Below are positions 1 to 9,249 of a DNA stretch of 64,000 nt, one piece after another. Position numbers and translations under genes: made by a program. Position 1 is the stretch's first letter. Every line of letters starts with the position of its first letter. Location of the stretch: contig NZ_JAKZMM010000010.1 of NCBI RefSeq assembly GCF_022809355.1, forward strand, positions 1 through 64,000, written 5' to 3'. Below the pieces are notes generated by a model. That model was not told where the DNA came from and did no database searches. It worked only from the letters and a program-made list of their open reading frames with translations. Source of the stretch: Parabacteroides faecalis. Its GTDB lineage: Bacteria; Bacteroidota; Bacteroidia; Bacteroidales; Tannerellaceae.

Positions 1-68
1 ACCAAACGGAAAATCTCTCTTTCCAAATTCTTCCGAAACTTCTCTTGTTCATAATTGCTTTCTTTCAT
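1..68 (-). CDS. N-terminal fragment of an unknown minus-strand protein
   Basis: A reading frame opens with ATG at 68 and runs without a stop off the left edge of the window. The 22 visible residues are charged and hydrophilic (start MKESNYEQEKFRKN), with no signal peptide or membrane segment. An A/G-rich stretch precedes the ATG. It is divergent from the phosphoesterase gene at 244. Too little is present to assign a family, and the frame may not be a real gene. Confidence 0.4.
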   Translation of the reverse strand, partial: MKESNYEQEKFRKNLEREIFRL

Positions 69-243
69 CTTCTTGCTTTTTAGGAGTCAACCTTATTTAC
101 AAAAAGACATTCCAAGTATAAACGGATATAATTCTAGTGATTAAGGGAATTATTGGTCACACGAGGATTTCTTCTGATCTTGTTCACATAATCACAAATT
201 ATTCTCTACCTTTACTCTAAAATTTATAACAGACAAAAAGATC

Positions 244-1131
244 ATGAAGAAATTAGTAAGTGCTGCCTTATGTGCCGTCATGTTGATGGCTTGCAGCGGA
301 AAAAAGACACAGCAACCGGCCGAAACGGCTCTACCGGCCTCTTCTTTACAAATCGAATGGGCTACATTCAATATGCGTTATGATAATCCGGGTGATAGCC
401 TTAACAACTGGCAATACCGGAAAGATACGGTTTGCCAATACATCCTTGACAAGAAGATGGATATTATTGGCATGCAGGAAGTACTACACAACCAATTGGA
501 AGACTTGAAAGCGGGTTTGCCTAATTATGCTGCGATTGGCGTAGGGCGAGATGACGGAAAAGAGAAAGGAGAATATTCTCCGTTGTTCTACCGGGCTGAC
601 AAATATGAAGTGCTTGAAAGTAATACATTCTGGTTGTCTCAGTATCCGGACAGTGTAGGCTTCATCGGTTGGGACGGCGCTTGTACCCGTATTGCTACTT
701 GGGCCAAGTTTAAGGATAAAGCAACAGGAAAGATTTTCATGGGAGTGAATACACATTTCGATCATGTAGGAACGGAAGCCCGTCGCGAAAGTGCATTGTT
801 AATCATTAAAAAGATCAAAGAGATTGTTGGTGATCAACCGGCCGTTGTAACTGGAGACTTTAATGTGAACGATCAGTCGGAAGCCTACAAGACCATCACA
901 ACGAATGAGTTTGTCTTGAAAGATGCGTATAAGATGACCGATCAAAAGACTGGACCGAATTATACTTTCCATGACTTCGGCCGCTATGCAATGGATAAAC
1001 GTGAAAAGATTGACTTCATCTTTGTCACCCCACAAATCAAAGTATTAAATACAGAAATTGCCCAAAACCCTGAAACAAAAACAGGTTATTTGAGCGATCA
1101 TAATCCACACATGGCTTTATTGGAATTCTAA
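244..1131 (+). CDS. Endonuclease/exonuclease/phosphatase-family lipoprotein
   Basis: This 295-residue protein has a lipoprotein signal peptide with lipobox LMAC (Cys17), so it is probably anchored in the cell envelope. The rest is one endonuclease/exonuclease/phosphatase domain. Visible active-site motifs are NMR near residue 43, QE at 78-79, the THFDH segment near 170, GDFN near 204-207 and the terminal SDHNPH near 284-289. These bind the divalent metal and attack a phosphodiester or phosphate ester. The substrate cannot be told from sequence; secreted relatives in Bacteroidetes are usually annotated only by family. A weak -7-like TACCTTTA lies at 207-214. The gene stands alone and converges on the CstA-type gene, with a long hairpin between them. 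Confidence 0.88.
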   Translation: MKKLVSAALCAVMLMACSGKKTQQPAETALPASSLQIEWATFNMRYDNPGDSLNNWQYRKDTVCQYILDKKMDIIGMQEVLHNQLEDLKAGLPNYAAIGVGRDDGKEKGEYSPLFYRADKYEVLESNTFWLSQYPDSVGFIGWDGACTRIATWAKFKDKATGKIFMGVNTHFDHVGTEARRESALLIIKKIKEIVGDQPAVVTGDFNVNDQSEAYKTITTNEFVLKDAYKMTDQKTGPNYTFHDFGRYAMDKREKIDFIFVTPQIKVLNTEIAQNPETKTGYLSDHNPHMALLEF

Positions 1132-1136
1132 ATAAG

Positions 1137-1192
1137 CATGTGCTAATAGGATAAGTATCCTTGCCTATAAATATTTATCCTATTAGCACATG
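1137..1192. terminator. Bidirectional hairpin between convergent genes
   Basis: An 18-bp perfect inverted repeat (left arm 1137-1154, right arm 1175-1192; arm starts CATGTGCTAATAGG) encloses a 20-base loop. It fills the gap between the convergent phosphoesterase and cstA-like genes. No long T tract follows, so it may act mainly as an mRNA 3' end or a bidirectional terminator. Confidence 0.7.
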
Positions 1193-1198
1193 AACTTA

Positions 1199-2611
1199 TC
1201 AACTCTCTTTCGTTCTTCCCTTATATAAGAATAAGCCAAGCAATGCCAATGTAATAATTGCTGAAATCACAAGCGACAATGTATATGAAAGGCCAAATCC
1301 TTCGGGAGCCACAAAGATATAAGTAGAACAAACCATCGTCATGAACAAAGCCGGAATCAACGTCACTATATACAATTTACCTTCCTGACGCAAATAAACC
1401 GACAAAGCCCACAGCGTAAAGACTGCCAGCGTCTGGTTCGTCCAAGCAAAATAACGCCAGATCATATCAAAACCAGCCTGATCTTTCAATGAATAAATCA
1501 GGATGGCAATCGAAATCAAGAAAAGAGGAACCGAGATCATCAAACGCTTTGTCATACTCTTCTGCTCCATGTGCAGAAAATCAGCTACGATCAAACGAGC
1601 TGAACGGAAAGCCGTATCTCCTGAAGTAATCGGAGCTGCAATGACACCCAGTACAGCCAGCACACCGCCGACAGCACCCAGCCAATTCTTCGTAATCGAA
1701 TCAACAATCACAGCCGCATTACTTTCGCCCATTCCGTTCTCGTGGAAAAAGTAAGTAGCTGCTGCCGCCCAAACCAAGGCCACGAGACCTTCGGTAATCA
1801 TAGCCCCGTAAAAGACTGGACAAGCATATTTCTCACTCTTCAGACAACGTGCCATCAACGGGCTTTGTGTTGCATGGAAACCGGAGATTGCACCACAAGC
1901 GATACTTACAAACATAATCGGGAAAATCGGTAATCCTTGCGGATGTGTATTGGTAAAGCCATCTGTAAACTCAGGCAGATCCGGATGATGCACATACAAC
2001 ATGATAAGAATTCCGACAGCCATAAACAAGAGCGCAATGGCAAACAAAGGATATACTTTCCCGATAATCTTATCAATCGGCAACAGCGTTGCCAAGACAT
2101 AATACAAGAAAATAACAACAATCCAAAACATGGTATCCAATGATTCAGGCGTCAAGCTGGCTAACAATCCGGCAGGTCCGGCCACAAACACAACGCCGAC
2201 CAATACCATTAGAACGATGGTAAATGCACGCATAAATTGTTTGAAGCGATCGCCTAAATACATTCCCACAATTTCAGGTAAACTGGCTCCATCTTTCCGC
2301 AAAGACAGAAATCCGGCAAGGAAGTCGTGTGTGGCACCCGCAAAAATACTACCCAAAACGATCCAAAGGAAAGAAGCAGAACCAAATTTGGCTCCCAAAA
2401 TAGCACCGAATATCGGCCCAAGTCCAGCGATATTCAAAAACTGAATCATGAAAATCTTCCAGGTAGGAAGAGGCAAAAAGTCAACACCGTCTTGTTTGGT
2501 AAAAGCAGGGGTTACACGTTTCGGATCAACGCCAGCGATTTTCTCAATAAATTTTCCATAAACAAAATAGCCAACAACGAGAGCTATAAAACAACAAGTA
2601 AAAGATATCAT
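1199..2611 (-). CDS. cstA: Carbon starvation protein A (CstA)-type transporter, short form
   Basis: This 470-residue polytopic membrane protein carries the CstA signature near the N-terminus (FLNIAGLGPIFGAILGAKFG, then GATHDFLAGFLSLRKDG). About a dozen hydrophobic segments follow. CstA proteins take up peptides and/or pyruvate and are induced by carbon limitation in enterobacteria. The protein is clearly shorter than the roughly 700-residue enterobacterial form, ending after the core transport region, as is common in Bacteroidetes. It lies downstream of yqeY on the same strand but behind a terminator, so it is probably transcribed separately. No clear -33/-7 pair was found in the 40 bases before its start. 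Confidence 0.9.
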   Translation of the reverse strand: MISFTCCFIALVVGYFVYGKFIEKIAGVDPKRVTPAFTKQDGVDFLPLPTWKIFMIQFLNIAGLGPIFGAILGAKFGSASFLWIVLGSIFAGATHDFLAGFLSLRKDGASLPEIVGMYLGDRFKQFMRAFTIVLMVLVGVVFVAGPAGLLASLTPESLDTMFWIVVIFLYYVLATLLPIDKIIGKVYPLFAIALLFMAVGILIMLYVHHPDLPEFTDGFTNTHPQGLPIFPIMFVSIACGAISGFHATQSPLMARCLKSEKYACPVFYGAMITEGLVALVWAAAATYFFHENGMGESNAAVIVDSITKNWLGAVGGVLAVLGVIAAPITSGDTAFRSARLIVADFLHMEQKSMTKRLMISVPLFLISIAILIYSLKDQAGFDMIWRYFAWTNQTLAVFTLWALSVYLRQEGKLYIVTLIPALFMTMVCSTYIFVAPEGFGLSYTLSLVISAIITLALLGLFLYKGRTKES

Positions 2612-2651
2612 TTCATATAGTGTTTAAATTAAAAGCAATCTGTCACATTAT

Positions 2652-2694
2652 AAAAAATGATGAGAATGCATCAACTCATAATACATTCTCATCA
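2652..2694 (-). terminator. Rho-independent terminator of the dcw/yqeY operon
   Basis: An 11-bp perfect stem (TGATGAGAATG at 2658-2668 pairing with 2684-2694) is followed, read on the minus strand, by a run of six T. It lies 30 bases past the yqeY stop and is the expected end of the long division/cell-wall transcript. Confidence 0.8.
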
Positions 2695-2723
2695 CTCCTC
2701 TTTCTTATTTCAGTTTTTCCAAA

Positions 2724-3173
2724 TCAAGCTAACAAACGCTTAACGGCTTCCGAGATAGCACGACCTTCGGCTTTTCCGGCCAAAGCTTTTGAAGCAACGC
2801 CCATCACTTTACCCATATCCTTCGCTGTAGAAGCACCCACTTCAGCAATAATCTTCTTCAGTTCAGCTTCAAGTTCTTCAGGAGTCATTTGCTTCGGCAA
2901 ATATTTTTCCAGAACAGCTACCTGAGCCAATTCTCCATCTGCCAAATCCTGTCGGCCTTGACCTACATAAATAGCAGCCGAATCTTTTCCCTGCTTCACC
3001 AGTTTCTGCAGCAACTTCAGAGCATCCGCATCTGTTAATGTATCATTCGCTCCCGGAGCAGTCTTTGCTTCCAAGAAAACCTTCTTTACATTTCTCAAAG
3101 TTTCGAGGGCAACTTTATCTTTTGCCTTCATTGCGTTTTTAATGTCTTCGCTGACTCTTTCAAATAAATCCAT
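2724..3173 (-). CDS. YqeY/GatB-tail domain protein
   Basis: This 149-residue helical protein belongs to the YqeY family, which resembles the C-terminal tRNA-binding tail of the GatB amidotransferase subunit. Typical features are the N-terminal helix MDLFERVSEDIKNAMKAKDK and the C-terminal glycine/alanine-rich segment around KDMGKVMGVASKALAGKAEG. Its function is not firmly known; a tRNA or amidation role is suggested by homology. It begins 21 bases after the ftsZ stop and is followed by a terminator, so it appears to be the last gene of the dcw operon. Confidence 0.88.
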   Translation of the reverse strand: MDLFERVSEDIKNAMKAKDKVALETLRNVKKVFLEAKTAPGANDTLTDADALKLLQKLVKQGKDSAAIYVGQGRQDLADGELAQVAVLEKYLPKQMTPEELEAELKKIIAEVGASTAKDMGKVMGVASKALAGKAEGRAISEAVKRLLA

Positions 3174-3194
3174 AATTATGTATTTAACATCAAA

Positions 3195-4550
3195 TTATCT
3201 AAAACTAATCACAGAATTGGAGTTATTATCCGGTTTCTTATACGTCGTACTTGTATTTGTAGAAGTAAAAGACGTATTGGTTTCCGGAGCATCAAATCCA
3301 CCTCCCCGACGCAACTGATTAATCTTTCGTATATCCCGATTATAGGTAGGAGAATCTTCCAACATGACAATCAGCGTATCATCATCTAATTCATCTGCAG
3401 TCAATGTTACCACTTCGACCTGTGAACGCAAACGATTGACGGAATAACCGTATTTCTTCATCAAATTCCGTTCAGACTCTTCGCGGGCACGACGTTCGGC
3501 TTCCATTCGCTGCTCTTCTTCTGTACGTAATTCCTGAGCAGCCCGATGCTGTTGTGCCATTTCCGGAATATCATCCAAACCAAATCCCGTTGCAAGAATC
3601 GTGATCTTAATCTTATCACCTAATGTATCATCAAATGCAAATCCCCACTTTACACGGAACTTCGTACGGAAACGAGCCATAAACTTATGAACCTCGCCCA
3701 TTTCATCTATACGGAACTCATTATCGTGGCTTGAATAAATATTGAATAATATACGCTGTGCATTATATACATCATTATTATTCAAGAGCGGAGAACTCAA
3801 AGCCTGATCAATAGCCTGCTGCAAACGACCTTCTCCTTCACCATAACCATTACTCATCAACGCAACGCCACCATCTTTCATGGTTGTCTTCACATCGGCA
3901 AAGTCCAAATTCTGAACGCCTCGAATCGTAATAATTTCCGCTATACTTTTTGCCGCAATAGTAAGAGTTTCATCAGCCTTCGCATAAGCTTTCGATGCAC
4001 TCATACCAATATCGGAATAAATTTCACGAACCCGCTCGTTATTGATGACCAGCAGTGCATCCACATTCTTTGAGATCTCTTCTACACCCAATAATGCCTG
4101 CACAATCTTGAACTGTCCTTCAAACTCAAAGGGAATTGTTACGATACCAACTGTCAAGATTCCCATTTCTTTGGAAACACGAGCAACCACAGGAGCAGCA
4201 CCCGTACCGGTTCCACCACCCATACCAGCCGTAATAAAGGCCATTCTTGTACCGTCACTCAACATCTGACGGATTTCTTCCTCGCTTTCTTCCGCAGCAG
4301 CACGACCACGTTCAGGTTGATCTCCTGAACCCAATCCACAGGTTGTTGTCCGTCCTAATAATAACTTCACCGGAACATCAGACCCATTCAATGCTTGTTG
4401 ATCCGTATTACATAAAGCAAATGAGACATTATGTATACCTTCTTTATACATATTGGTGACAGCATTACCACCGCCACCGCCAACACCGATTACCTTAATG
4501 ATAGCATCCGGATTTGTCGGCATATTTAAGTTTATCAAATTGTCGTCCAT
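3195..4550 (-). CDS. ftsZ: Cell division GTPase FtsZ
   Basis: FtsZ, 451 residues, polymerises at midcell to form the division ring. The tubulin/FtsZ signature GGGTGTGAAPVVA begins at residue 111, and the nucleotide-binding GVGGGGGNAV lies near 22-31. The GTPase core ends near residue 330. A charged Glu/Arg-rich linker (about 335-370) and a long variable tail ending VISFR follow. It starts 15 bases after the ftsA stop, in the usual ftsQ-ftsA-ftsZ order. Confidence 0.98.
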   Translation of the reverse strand: MDDNLINLNMPTNPDAIIKVIGVGGGGGNAVTNMYKEGIHNVSFALCNTDQQALNGSDVPVKLLLGRTTTCGLGSGDQPERGRAAAEESEEEIRQMLSDGTRMAFITAGMGGGTGTGAAPVVARVSKEMGILTVGIVTIPFEFEGQFKIVQALLGVEEISKNVDALLVINNERVREIYSDIGMSASKAYAKADETLTIAAKSIAEIITIRGVQNLDFADVKTTMKDGGVALMSNGYGEGEGRLQQAIDQALSSPLLNNNDVYNAQRILFNIYSSHDNEFRIDEMGEVHKFMARFRTKFRVKWGFAFDDTLGDKIKITILATGFGLDDIPEMAQQHRAAQELRTEEEQRMEAERRAREESERNLMKKYGYSVNRLRSQVEVVTLTADELDDDTLIVMLEDSPTYNRDIRKINQLRRGGGFDAPETNTSFTSTNTSTTYKKPDNNSNSVISFR

Positions 4551-4565
4551 TATGTTCTTGTGTTA

Positions 4566-5990
4566 TTAGATTTCACCATTAAATAAATCTCCCGCCGTCG
4601 AATCAGCCTTCTTCTTCAGCTTTTCCCACCAACTGATCTTTTCCTTTTGAGGAGTGGCCTGAGGTTGTTCCTGCACCGTAGGCTTACGTGTCGGTTGAAC
4701 AGGCTCAACAGGTTTGGTAGGCGTATCATTCTCGAATGTTACCGGATTGACTTCTACTTTGGGAGTCGGTTCTTCTACAGTAACCTTAGGTTGTACACGA
4801 GTTACTTTAGGTTCTGTTTTAGGTTCTTGACGAAGAGCACAGTTTTCTTTCCCATGCAACAACAAAGCAACTGCCGTTGTAAAATCCGGATTATTGGCAA
4901 TCATTTCTACACTACTGTCAATCGTCCCTTTGCGTATCAATGGATAATGCACCTCCATATCAAAGCATTCACTAACAGCTTCCCGTAAATTACTCAGAGC
5001 TGATCCACATCCCGCAATAGTTACAGAAAAGCCAGGTTCTTTGGCAACGCCTGCGTCTTCCAATCGAGCATAAGCATTCTTCACAATCTCACGAGAACGG
5101 GCTTCTATGATTTCATTCAAATCGGCCAAAAGCATTTCTTGCGACCGATAATCATCCATTTTATTGATTTCTATCTTCTGCTGTTCTTTATCCCGATCCA
5201 AAGGAAGAGCACTTCCGTACGTCCGCTTCAAACGTTCTGCTTCCATTTCTGTTACCCGCAATGACATGATATCACGTGTAATCAGACCAGCACCTAAAGG
5301 AACAACGGTCAAAGCTACCAAACGACCATTCTTGAATATAGTAACAGATGTAACACCTGCTCCAAAATCAATTAAGACTGCACCTTGCTTATCTGCAGGA
5401 GTCAGCACTAAATCAGCCAAAGCCAACGGAGCCACAATAATCCCGGCAATAGGCAATTTAATACGGTCTGCTATATTTGTCATAATAGAACGCCGAATTG
5501 TTGGCTGAGCAACAATCAACTTATACCGAGCCTCAATCCGGGAACAAGAAATACCTAAAGGTTCGTTTTCCTCTTTTCCATCTAACAAATATACCGGAGA
5601 AGTCACTTCCAAGACATCCAACATAGAAGGTTGATAAGCCCTGCATTCATCTTCCAACTGCTTCAATACAGCCGAAGTAACTTCGCCCTCAGCACCCAGC
5701 ACCTTCGATACCGTATGATCAATTGTCCGAATAGATTTGGATCCAACGCCGATATATATTTTCCCAATCTTACTGCCACTCAACTTATTTTCGAGTTTCA
5801 GGATCAAGCGTTTTATCTTATTGGCAGTTTCCTCCACGTTATATACACATCCTCTGCGAATGCAGGATTCTGATTTTTCTACATCATAGGCAATAATCGA
5901 AAGAACGCCGTTCTCGTTCTTCGTTCCCACCATACCAACCATGTGGGATGTACCTAAGTCTATTACCGCTATAAAGTCTGTGTATGTCAT
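4566..5990 (-). CDS. ftsA: Cell division protein FtsA
   Basis: FtsA is the actin-like ATPase that tethers FtsZ to the membrane. The 474-residue protein opens with the phosphate-binding segment AVIDLGTSHMVGMVG and has the second actin-fold loop GAVLIDFGAGVTSVTIF near residue 205. Residues 385-445 are a low-complexity Pro/Thr/Glu/Val-rich linker. The end (KISWWEKLKKKAD) looks like the expected amphipathic membrane-targeting helix. The linker makes it longer than the roughly 420-residue enterobacterial protein. It sits 6 bases after ftsQ and 15 before ftsZ. Confidence 0.97.
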   Translation of the reverse strand: MTYTDFIAVIDLGTSHMVGMVGTKNENGVLSIIAYDVEKSESCIRRGCVYNVEETANKIKRLILKLENKLSGSKIGKIYIGVGSKSIRTIDHTVSKVLGAEGEVTSAVLKQLEDECRAYQPSMLDVLEVTSPVYLLDGKEENEPLGISCSRIEARYKLIVAQPTIRRSIMTNIADRIKLPIAGIIVAPLALADLVLTPADKQGAVLIDFGAGVTSVTIFKNGRLVALTVVPLGAGLITRDIMSLRVTEMEAERLKRTYGSALPLDRDKEQQKIEINKMDDYRSQEMLLADLNEIIEARSREIVKNAYARLEDAGVAKEPGFSVTIAGCGSALSNLREAVSECFDMEVHYPLIRKGTIDSSVEMIANNPDFTTAVALLLHGKENCALRQEPKTEPKVTRVQPKVTVEEPTPKVEVNPVTFENDTPTKPVEPVQPTRKPTVQEQPQATPQKEKISWWEKLKKKADSTAGDLFNGEI

Positions 5991-5996
5991 ATATAT

Positions 5997-6725
5997 TTAT
6001 CTTTTAATACAAACAATCTGGTTTTTATACTTCAAGTTTATCTCACTATATTTTTCCCAACCCACTTTAGGAATCGCTTGTTCATAAAACAATCGCAAAT
6101 TTTCCAATTTTGTCTGATAATCATCAAATGTACCTAAGACCACTTTATGATTTCCTACACGCGGGATTAGTTCTACGTTATTATCGCTATCTACATATAT
6201 TTGCCCGATCCAATCATTCCAAAAATCGTCTTCTTCCAAGAAAAGTGCAAATCTATACAGATCTCCCAAAGCCAGTTTTTCATCTATCTGCCCACTGGCT
6301 ACGAGGACATGAGCGACGTAATGTCTGCTCAAAGGCATCATACTACCCAAATTATCCACATAATAATTACCAGCCGGACTATTTACCCGCAAGATAGGCA
6401 TTTTCTGTTCAATCTCCAACTTAATCAACCGCGAAGGCGTCTTATAGGCTTCAACTTTTGAGATCATATTATTACTCAACAGCTTTTCTTCTATCTCCTC
6501 GGTATTAATTTCATTCATCGGAGTTTTGACTGGATATAATTTTGCCTGTTTCAAGAGATATACTAAATCACCATCTGTCACAAAATGCTTCTCCAAACTA
6601 TCTCGCAAAACGATTTCCATGCCTTCACACAGTCCATCCTCTTTCACATCCCGAAAGAAAAATGCGACCACCAGCACATAGCAGGATAACAACGTGGCTA
6701 ATATGATAGATAAAACTCGAATCAC
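5997..6725 (-). CDS. ftsQ: Cell division protein FtsQ/DivIB
   Basis: This 242-residue protein has one N-terminal membrane segment (about residues 4-24), then a POTRA-like region (about 40-110, including the KAKLYPVKTPMNEIN and KVEAYKTPSRLIKLEIEQKMPI stretches) and a beta domain. This is the topology of the divisome protein FtsQ, which links early and late division proteins. Sequence conservation is low, as usual for FtsQ in Bacteroidetes, so the call leans on its place between murC and ftsA. Its start overlaps the murC stop by 4 bases, suggesting translational coupling. Confidence 0.9.
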   Translation of the reverse strand: MIRVLSIILATLLSCYVLVVAFFFRDVKEDGLCEGMEIVLRDSLEKHFVTDGDLVYLLKQAKLYPVKTPMNEINTEEIEEKLLSNNMISKVEAYKTPSRLIKLEIEQKMPILRVNSPAGNYYVDNLGSMMPLSRHYVAHVLVASGQIDEKLALGDLYRFALFLEEDDFWNDWIGQIYVDSDNNVELIPRVGNHKVVLGTFDDYQTKLENLRLFYEQAIPKVGWEKYSEINLKYKNQIVCIKR

Positions 6726-8104
6726 CGTTTTTCCAATATTTGTTTTACAGGTTCAACCAACCGATCTATATTTCCAGCACCGACCATCAATACGACTTCA
6801 AAAGAAGCTGCTTCTTTTTGTACTAAATCCAACAATTCTTCCTTCCGAATCATTCGCTTATTAGGTATCGTAACCCGATCGAAAATAATTTGTGATGTCA
6901 CGCCCGGAATAGGTTCTTCACGAGCTGGATAAATATCCAACAGGATTAATTCATCCAAAAGAGAAAGACTTGCAGCAAAATCAGCAGCAAAATCTCTTGT
7001 ACGGGTATATAAATGAGGCTGAAATATACCGGTTACTTTTTTATCAGGATATAATTCCTTGACAGATTGAATACTGGCTTTCAATTCTGCAGGATGATGC
7101 GCGTAATCATCAAGAAGGACAATATCATCTTTCTTCAAATGAAAATCAAAACGTCTTACCGGTCCTGCAAATGACGCCATTCCTCTTTGGATTTCTTCAG
7201 AAGTAACGCCATTCAGCCACGCTAATGCCATTGCAGCTACTCCATTTTCAATATTGACTTTAACTGGTACTCCTAGTTTTACATCTGGTATACATCCATC
7301 AGGAGTTACAAAGTCAAATAGAATATCACCATTACCTATACGAATATTACGGGCAAAGAAATCAGCTTCTTCCGTTGCAGAATAAGTATAAAGTTTCGTT
7401 CCTTCCGGTAAACGAGGTTGAAGTTGTAAACCTTTCTTCATAACCAAACATCCATCCGGTCGAATCAGGGACGTGAAATGTTCAAAACTTTCCCGATAAG
7501 CCGCTGGAGTACCGTAAATATCCAAGTGATCAGGATCTACAGCCGTTATCACAGCCATATAAGGATTCAACCAATGGAATGAACGGTCGAACTCATCTGC
7601 TTCGATAACGGCCAAATCACTTTTATCCGAAAGCATCAAGTTACTGTTGTAATTCTTTAGGATTCCACCTAAAAAGGCATTACAATCTACATGCGACTGC
7701 TTGAGTAAATGGGCCAACATCGATGAAGTTGTTGTCTTTCCATGCGTACCAGCCACACACAAGCCTCGTTCTGTCCGCGTGATCTCACCCAAAACTCGCG
7801 CCCGCTTCATTAACGTAAAACCATTCGTCTTGAAATAGTTCAGTTCAGTATGCGTTTCCGGTATAGCGGGAGTATAAATGACCAAAGTAGAATCAATCTG
7901 TTTACAATCTTCAGGGATCAAAGTAATATCATCCGTATAATGAATACGGATACCTTCTTCAATCAAAGTGGCTGTCAAATCCGATGGAGTCTTGTCGTAA
8001 CCAGCGACTTGCTTTCCTTTTGCCCGAAAATAACGAGCTAAAGCGCTCATGCCAATACCACCAGCACCCACAAAATAAACAGATGTTATCTTTTGCATCT
8101 TCAT
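6722..8104 (-). CDS. murC: UDP-N-acetylmuramate--L-alanine ligase MurC
   Basis: MurC adds L-alanine to UDP-MurNAc, the first peptide step of peptidoglycan precursor synthesis, in the cytoplasm. The 460-residue protein has the N-terminal Rossmann motif GAGGIGMSALARYF, the ATP loop GTHGKTTTSS (119-128) and the Mur ligase central motif EADEFDRSFHWLNP. Two ATG codons, at 8104 and 8098, are equally possible starts. It overlaps ftsQ by 4 bases. Confidence 0.97.
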   Translation of the reverse strand: MKMQKITSVYFVGAGGIGMSALARYFRAKGKQVAGYDKTPSDLTATLIEEGIRIHYTDDITLIPEDCKQIDSTLVIYTPAIPETHTELNYFKTNGFTLMKRARVLGEITRTERGLCVAGTHGKTTTSSMLAHLLKQSHVDCNAFLGGILKNYNSNLMLSDKSDLAVIEADEFDRSFHWLNPYMAVITAVDPDHLDIYGTPAAYRESFEHFTSLIRPDGCLVMKKGLQLQPRLPEGTKLYTYSATEEADFFARNIRIGNGDILFDFVTPDGCIPDVKLGVPVKVNIENGVAAMALAWLNGVTSEEIQRGMASFAGPVRRFDFHLKKDDIVLLDDYAHHPAELKASIQSVKELYPDKKVTGIFQPHLYTRTRDFAADFAASLSLLDELILLDIYPAREEPIPGVTSQIIFDRVTIPNKRMIRKEELLDLVQKEAASFEVVLMVGAGNIDRLVEPVKQILEKR

Positions 8105-8134
8105 AATTCAATCCTCAATACAAACGATTCAAAA

Positions 8135-9244
8135 TTACGATTTTCTTTCTATTATTTTCATAATTTCATCGACAATTTGTTCAGCACTATGAAAATGTGC
8201 CATTTTCCCAATCTGCTGGGATAAAGAAACGAGCCGGGTATTGTCGTGTACAATCGACAAAGCTGTATCCACCAGTTTCTGAGGTGCATCCTTGTCGGTA
8301 ACCATCACAGCAGCCTGATTGTTGACCAAAGCCAATGCATTCTTCGTTTGATGATCTTCTGCAACGTTGGGTGAAGGGACTAGAACTACCGGTTTCTTTA
8401 AGATACACAATTCCGAAATAGAACTGGCACCAGCTCTTGATATCACTAAATCAGCTGCCGCATAAGCATAATCCATACGTGATATGAAGTCGGAACACCA
8501 AACAGGCATTCCTCTATAAGCCTTCAAATGACGGGTCGCTTCTTCATGATAATAACGTCCGGTTTGCCAAATCAACTGCACATCAGATGCAAAAAACTTG
8601 TCCAAATCACCTTGTATACTTCGATTAATCGTACGAGCACCCAGACTACCACCTACAACCAACACTGTTTTCTTTTCGGGTGACAAGCCAAAGAAACGAA
8701 GTGCCTCTTCTTTCTTTTCTTGCGCCTCTTCCAAGTCCTGACGAACAGGATTTCCTGTTACTACAATCTTTTCGGCAGGGAAAAACTTTTCCATCTCTTC
8801 ATAAGCAACACAAATACGATTGGCTTTCTTCGCCAACAACTTATTGGTCACACCAGCATACGAGTTCTGTTCCTGTATTAAAGTTGGAATTCCTAACGAT
8901 GAGGCTATCCACAACGTCGGACCACTGGCATAACCTCCAACACCAACTGCGATGTCAGGCTGAAAATCCCGTATCGTCTTTTTAGCCAACGATAAACTTT
9001 TCAACAGACAACGGACTACCTTTATATTATTCAGCAAGTGCGCACGGTCAAATCCTTTTACCGGCAGACCAACAATTTCATATCCGGCAGCAGGAACCTT
9101 ATCCATCTCCATGCGATCTTGCGCTCCGACAAACAGAATTTGAACGTCAGGCATCCGTTTCTTTAATGTATTGGCTATAGAGATTGCCGGGAAGATATGG
9201 CCACCCGTTCCACCTCCGCTGATGATCACTTTATACTGTTTCAT
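8135..9244 (-). CDS. murG: UDP-N-acetylglucosamine transferase MurG
   Basis: MurG transfers GlcNAc to lipid I to make lipid II on the inner face of the membrane. The 369-residue protein has the GT28 glycine loop SGGGTGGHIFPA at residues 9-20, the second loop VVGGSLGARTIN, and the nucleotide-sugar-binding region ISRAGASSISEL. It starts 5 bases after the ftsW stop. Confidence 0.98.
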   Translation of the reverse strand: MKQYKVIISGGGTGGHIFPAISIANTLKKRMPDVQILFVGAQDRMEMDKVPAAGYEIVGLPVKGFDRAHLLNNIKVVRCLLKSLSLAKKTIRDFQPDIAVGVGGYASGPTLWIASSLGIPTLIQEQNSYAGVTNKLLAKKANRICVAYEEMEKFFPAEKIVVTGNPVRQDLEEAQEKKEEALRFFGLSPEKKTVLVVGGSLGARTINRSIQGDLDKFFASDVQLIWQTGRYYHEEATRHLKAYRGMPVWCSDFISRMDYAYAAADLVISRAGASSISELCILKKPVVLVPSPNVAEDHQTKNALALVNNQAAVMVTDKDAPQKLVDTALSIVHDNTRLVSLSQQIGKMAHFHSAEQIVDEIMKIIERKS

Positions 9245-9249
9245 ATTCC

